A stretch of 9,126 bases of DNA, taken from contig JAIOQL010000334.1 in assembly GCA_021413405.1 (NCBI GenBank), positions 1 through 9,126 of the forward strand, in the 5' to 3' direction. Below, piece after piece: positions 6,422 through 9,126 of this stretch (its first letter is position 1; each line of letters begins with the position of its first letter). The notes under the pieces were generated by a model that was given only the letters and a program-made list of their open reading frames with translations, was not told the origin of the DNA and made no database searches. This DNA is from Leptospira sp. (GTDB taxonomy: Bacteria; Spirochaetota; Leptospiria; Leptospirales; Leptospiraceae). The translations under genes were made by a program, and so were the position numbers.

Positions 6422-6425
6422 TTAG

Positions 6426-7310
6426 ATGTCAGTAATTTCAATGAAAAGCCTGTTAGAAGCAGGTGTTCACTTCGGCCACCAGACAAGAAGGTGGAATCCA
6501 AAAATGTCTCCGTACGTGTTTACTGCACGAAACGGAATTCACATTATAGACCTGCAAAAAACTGTTCAGAAAGCAAAAGAGGCATACGATGCATTAAGGC
6601 GTCTCACCTCCCAGGGCAAGAAAGTTTTATTTGTAGGAACAAAGAAACAGGCAAGAGGGGCAATCGAAAGAGAAGCAAAACGTTGCAACATGTTTTACGT
6701 TTCAAATCGTTGGCTTGGCGGTCTTCTCACAAACTGGAATACTGTTAAAAAGAGTATTGCCCGTATGAAAAAACTCGAACAAATGCTCGAAAACGATTCA
6801 TTTGAACAGGAAGCGAGCACCAAAAAAGAAGCTCTTGGTCTACGCCGCGAACTGGAAAAACTCAGGAAAACTCTTGGTGGAATTAAAGACATGGCGACCA
6901 TTCCTGATATACTTTTTGTAATAGATCCAAAGAAAGAAGAGATTGCCGTGAAAGAAGCGAAAACTCTGGGACTCAAAGTGTTTGCAGTTATTGATACAAA
7001 TTGTGATCCGGAACCAATCGATTACGCTATCCCGGGAAATGATGATGCGATACGCGCCATCACCCTGTTTCTGGAAACGATGTCAAATGCCGTTATTGAA
7101 GGAACAGGCGGAGTTGTGGAGCAATCCAAATTCAGTGATGATTTTGATGCGGAAGCAATGAAAATGGATTATCGTGGGGAATATGACGAAGAAGGAAGAT
7201 TCATCCTCGATGAAGAATCGGCTACAGCAGCTGCCACAGCTGCAGCGGCTGCAGAAAAAGAATCTTTAGTTGCGACTGTTGAAGTCGAGAGATCTGAGAA
7301 GAAGGAGTAA
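6426..7310 (+). CDS. rpsB: 30S ribosomal protein S2 with long acidic, Ala-rich C-terminal tail
   Basis: Small-subunit ribosomal protein S2, which binds near the neck of the 30S subunit and helps hold S1 or the messenger RNA entry region. Residues 1-232 hold the whole conserved core: MKSLLEAGVHFGHQTRRWNPKM (within 6-27), the FTARNGIHIIDLQKT segment, LFVGTKKQA (68-76), NRWLGGLLTNW (94-104), the coiled-coil insertion (~110-150), DPKKEEIAVKEA and DTNCDP (190-195), and PGNDDAIRAI. Beyond that a ~60-residue tail, rich in Asp, Glu and Met, then an Ala/Thr run (266-276), then charged residues, makes the protein 294 residues against about 241 in E. coli. As I recall, Leptospira S2 has a similar start and a similar extended tail. 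It leads the rpsB-tsf-pyrH-frr cluster, ending 3 bases before tsf. Confidence 0.98.
   Translation: MSVISMKSLLEAGVHFGHQTRRWNPKMSPYVFTARNGIHIIDLQKTVQKAKEAYDALRRLTSQGKKVLFVGTKKQARGAIEREAKRCNMFYVSNRWLGGLLTNWNTVKKSIARMKKLEQMLENDSFEQEASTKKEALGLRRELEKLRKTLGGIKDMATIPDILFVIDPKKEEIAVKEAKTLGLKVFAVIDTNCDPEPIDYAIPGNDDAIRAITLFLETMSNAVIEGTGGVVEQSKFSDDFDAEAMKMDYRGEYDEEGRFILDEESATAAATAAAAAEKESLVATVEVERSEKKE
7302..7307 (+). promoter_or_regulatory. Ribosome binding site for tsf
   Basis: AAGGAG, near-ideal, overlaps the last codons of rpsB and lies 6 bases before the TTG at 7314, confirming a TTG start for a highly expressed gene. Confidence 0.8.
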
Positions 7311-7313
7311 TCA

Positions 7314-7919
7314 TTGGCTAACGAAACTGCGGTATCAGCAGACGAAATCAAAGAATTAAGGGAAAGAACCGGTGCAGGTCTATTGGATTGCAAGAAAGCA
7401 CTTGTTGAAAATTCCGGGAATATGGAAAAATCAATCACATATCTTCGCGAAAAGGGATTGGCTAAGGCCGCAAAACGCGGGGATAGGGAAACCAAAGAAG
7501 GAAGAATCGTCTCCTATGTTCATGGACACGGGAAGATAGGGGTTCTACTTGAATTGAATTGTGAAACTGATTTTGTTGCAAAAAACGAAGAATTTGAAGG
7601 ACTTGGAAAAGAACTTTGTCTTCAGATTGCAGCATCAAGTCCTCTTTATCTCAAACCAGAAGATGTACCACAGGAAGAATTAGACAAAGAAACCAAAGTT
7701 CTCCGTTCACAGCTTCTGGAGCAGGGAAAAAAAGAAGACCAGATCGAAAAAATAATTCCAGGGAAATTGAAAACTTTCATTTCCGAAGTTTGTCTCGTCG
7801 AACAACAATATATAAAAGACAATAAAAAATTGGTGAAAGAAATTATCCAGGAAGCAATTGCAAAATTTGGGGAAAATATCACAGTCGGTAAATTTACAAG
7901 ATACCAGATCGGCGGTTAA
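7314..7919 (+). CDS. tsf: Elongation factor Ts, short form
   Basis: Nucleotide exchange factor that releases GDP from EF-Tu during translation. The protein has 201 residues, much shorter than the 283 of E. coli. The N-terminal UBA-like helical domain (about 8-53) shows the standard LRERTGAGLLDCKKAL (15-30) and YLREKGLAKAAKR. The core begins with EGRIVSYVH, and the EF-Tu-contacting TDFVAKN is at 85-91. A charged coiled-coil-like stretch (about 125-150) follows, and the end reads NITVGKFTRYQIGG. The reduced core resembles the short EF-Ts of Leptospira and several other phyla, so it is a natural form rather than a truncation. It begins at TTG with a strong ribosome binding site, 3 bases after rpsB, and ends 4 bases before pyrH. 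Confidence 0.98.
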   Translation: MANETAVSADEIKELRERTGAGLLDCKKALVENSGNMEKSITYLREKGLAKAAKRGDRETKEGRIVSYVHGHGKIGVLLELNCETDFVAKNEEFEGLGKELCLQIAASSPLYLKPEDVPQEELDKETKVLRSQLLEQGKKEDQIEKIIPGKLKTFISEVCLVEQQYIKDNKKLVKEIIQEAIAKFGENITVGKFTRYQIGG

Positions 7920-7923
7920 TAGA

Positions 7924-8673
7924 TTGGCAGGAGCAGGAAACTATAAAAGAATCATGATCAAACTTTCCGGTGAAGCACTTGCCGGTGAGGGAGAATATGG
8001 AATAGATTCAGAAAAAATTTCTTCTCTCGCCAAAGAAATTCATGAAGTTCACAGACTGGGCGTTGAAATAGCAATCGTTGTTGGTGGTGGAAACATATTT
8101 CGTGGTATGCGCGGTGCGGAAAAGGGAATCGACCGTGCAACGGCAGATTATATGGGGATGCTGGCGACTATTATGAATGCTTTGGCGTTGCAGGATTCCC
8201 TGGAAAAGTTAAGTCTTTTCACACGTGTTCAGTCTGCGATTGAAGTAAATTCTATCGCGGAGCCATATATCAGAAGAAGGGCTGTGCGACACCTGGAGAA
8301 GAAGAGAATTGTTATTTTTGCCGGGGGGACAGGTAATCCCTATTTCACTACCGATACAACCGCCAGTCTTCGCGCAGTTGAAGTCGGATGCGAAATAATC
8401 TTAAAAGCAACAAAGGTAGATGGAGTATACACGGCAGATCCGAAAATAGACAGAACCGCAACAAGATACCGCCAGGTTTCGTTCAGTGAATCGATAAATA
8501 AACGACTCAAAGTAATGGATGGAACTGCTCTCAGCCTGTGCATGGAAAATGACATGCCCGTGATTGTGTTTGATATTTTTAAACATGGAAATCTTCTTGA
8601 ACTTGTTTCCGGAAAAGATATTGGTACTTTGATTTCAAATGCAGAGGAAGTTGTTGTAGATGCCACCAGATGA
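7924..8673 (+). CDS. pyrH: Uridylate kinase (UMP kinase) PyrH
   Basis: Phosphorylates UMP to UDP with ATP, feeding all pyrimidine nucleotide and UDP-sugar synthesis; bacterial PyrH is a cytosolic hexamer of the amino-acid kinase fold. The 249 residues match the family. Visible motifs are YKRIMIKLSGEAL (7-19), the VVGGGNIFRG loop, DYMGMLATIMNALALQD, GGTGNPYFTTDT, ATKVDGVYTADP and MDGTALSLCM. The open frame extends back to an ATG at 7858 inside tsf, but that would add 22 residues unlike any PyrH. The TTG at 7924, 4 bases after the tsf stop, gives the usual few residues before YKRI. An internal ATG at 7954 would remove conserved YKRI residues. The ribosome binding site before TTG is poor (GGCGG). 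Its last 14 bases overlap frr. Confidence 0.95.
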   Translation: MAGAGNYKRIMIKLSGEALAGEGEYGIDSEKISSLAKEIHEVHRLGVEIAIVVGGGNIFRGMRGAEKGIDRATADYMGMLATIMNALALQDSLEKLSLFTRVQSAIEVNSIAEPYIRRRAVRHLEKKRIVIFAGGTGNPYFTTDTTASLRAVEVGCEIILKATKVDGVYTADPKIDRTATRYRQVSFSESINKRLKVMDGTALSLCMENDMPVIVFDIFKHGNLLELVSGKDIGTLISNAEEVVVDATR

Positions 8674-9126
8674 ATTAATAGCACAGATGAAGACTAAGAT
8701 GGAAAAAACCATCGATATCCTGAAAAAAGATTTTTCACAAATCCGGTCAGGAAGAGCAAACCCCGCAATGGTCGAGGAAGTTAAAGTGGAATATTATGGA
8801 ACAATGACTCCACTCAACCAGATGGGTTCGATAACAACTCCAGAACCAAGACTCATTGTAATAACTCCATATGACAAATCTGCAATGAAGAATATTGAAA
8901 AGGCAATCCAGTCAAGCGGTCTCGGGTTTACTCCGGGAAACGATGGAAATGTAATCCGGATTCCGCTACCAGAGTTGACGGGAGAAAGAAGAAAGGAACT
9001 TGCAAAGCTTGTAAGACAAAAATCGGAAGAGAAAAAGGTTGCGATCCGGAATATCAGGCGGGACACAAACGACGACCTGAAGAGAGCAAACACTGATATT
9101 TCTGAGGATGAATCAAAGAATGTTCA
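8660..9126 (+). CDS. frr: Ribosome recycling factor, cut by right edge
   Basis: With EF-G, splits ribosomes from messenger RNA after termination. About 155 codons are present, lacking roughly the last 30 of the usual ~185. Conserved segments include IRSGRANP (28-35) in the first long helix, the beta domain with YYGTMTPLNQMGSITTPEPR, the PYDKSAMKNIEKAI stretch, RIPLPELTGERRKEL and the start of the final helix with VRQKSEEKKVAIRNIRRD. The ATG at 8660 is preferred because it gives the normal distance to the SGRANP motif and has AGAGGA at 8643-8648 as ribosome binding site; ATGs at 8687 and 8699 would shorten the first helix. It overlaps pyrH by 14 bases, indicating coupled translation. In many bacteria uppS, cdsA and dxr follow, beyond this window. 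Confidence 0.97.
   Translation, partial: MPPDELIAQMKTKMEKTIDILKKDFSQIRSGRANPAMVEEVKVEYYGTMTPLNQMGSITTPEPRLIVITPYDKSAMKNIEKAIQSSGLGFTPGNDGNVIRIPLPELTGERRKELAKLVRQKSEEKKVAIRNIRRDTNDDLKRANTDISEDESKNV

Noticed and set aside
7858..7923. Upstream extension of pyrH to an ATG inside tsf
   Set aside because: It would add 22 residues with no counterpart in PyrH and overlap tsf by 62 bases; the TTG at 7924 gives the normal N-terminus.
1..9126. Mobile elements, CRISPR arrays, tRNA or defence systems
   Set aside because: Nearly all bases are in recognisable housekeeping genes; no spaced repeats, terminal inverted repeats, transposase or tRNA-like cloverleaf was seen.

Overview
This window is a densely packed bacterial chromosomal region. 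It has moderate-to-low GC, gene overlaps of 4 to 14 bases and very short spacers. It holds only core-metabolism and cell-envelope genes: no mobile element, CRISPR array, tRNA/rRNA or defence cassette was seen. It suggests a spirochaete, most likely a Leptospira relative (order Leptospirales). Grounds are an S2 protein of Leptospira type with a long C-terminal tail, a short (~200 aa) EF-Ts, an AcpS whose core resembles Leptospira AcpS, a bactofilin gene, and very frequent TTG start codons (7 of 13 genes). This assignment rests on remembered family sequences and has not been checked by a search.

Layout. On the minus strand are the N-terminal third of purL (1-635, running off the left edge) and, upstream of it, a polytopic glycosyltransferase-4 (MraY/WecA/WbpL-like) gene (713-1705). 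An 88-bp divergent intergenic region separates these from the plus-strand genes. The first plus-strand block is dapA-dapB-cdaA-cdaR-acpS-bactofilin (1794-6111). The second is DUF4321 membrane protein-rpsB-tsf-pyrH-frr (6188 to the right edge; frr is cut off). A 76-bp gap between the blocks has a promoter-like sequence and a short A/T-rich hairpin with a T tract.

How the genes fit together. dapA and dapB are consecutive steps to diaminopimelate and lysine, which supply the peptidoglycan cross-link residue. cdaA and cdaR encode the membrane c-di-AMP synthase and its regulator, which in Firmicutes are tied to wall synthesis and osmotic balance. acpS activates acyl carrier protein for lipid synthesis, and bactofilin is a membrane-associated cytoskeletal polymer often linked to wall shaping. 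The block therefore reads as an envelope-building operon. The second block is the widespread rpsB-tsf-pyrH-frr translation and UMP-kinase cluster, here preceded by a small membrane protein.

The most notable local oddity is the 3' end of acpS. The frame stops just before the expected last beta strand, and plausible remnants of that strand lie beyond the stop. I see no convincing new biological system; most of the window is ordinary housekeeping sequence.
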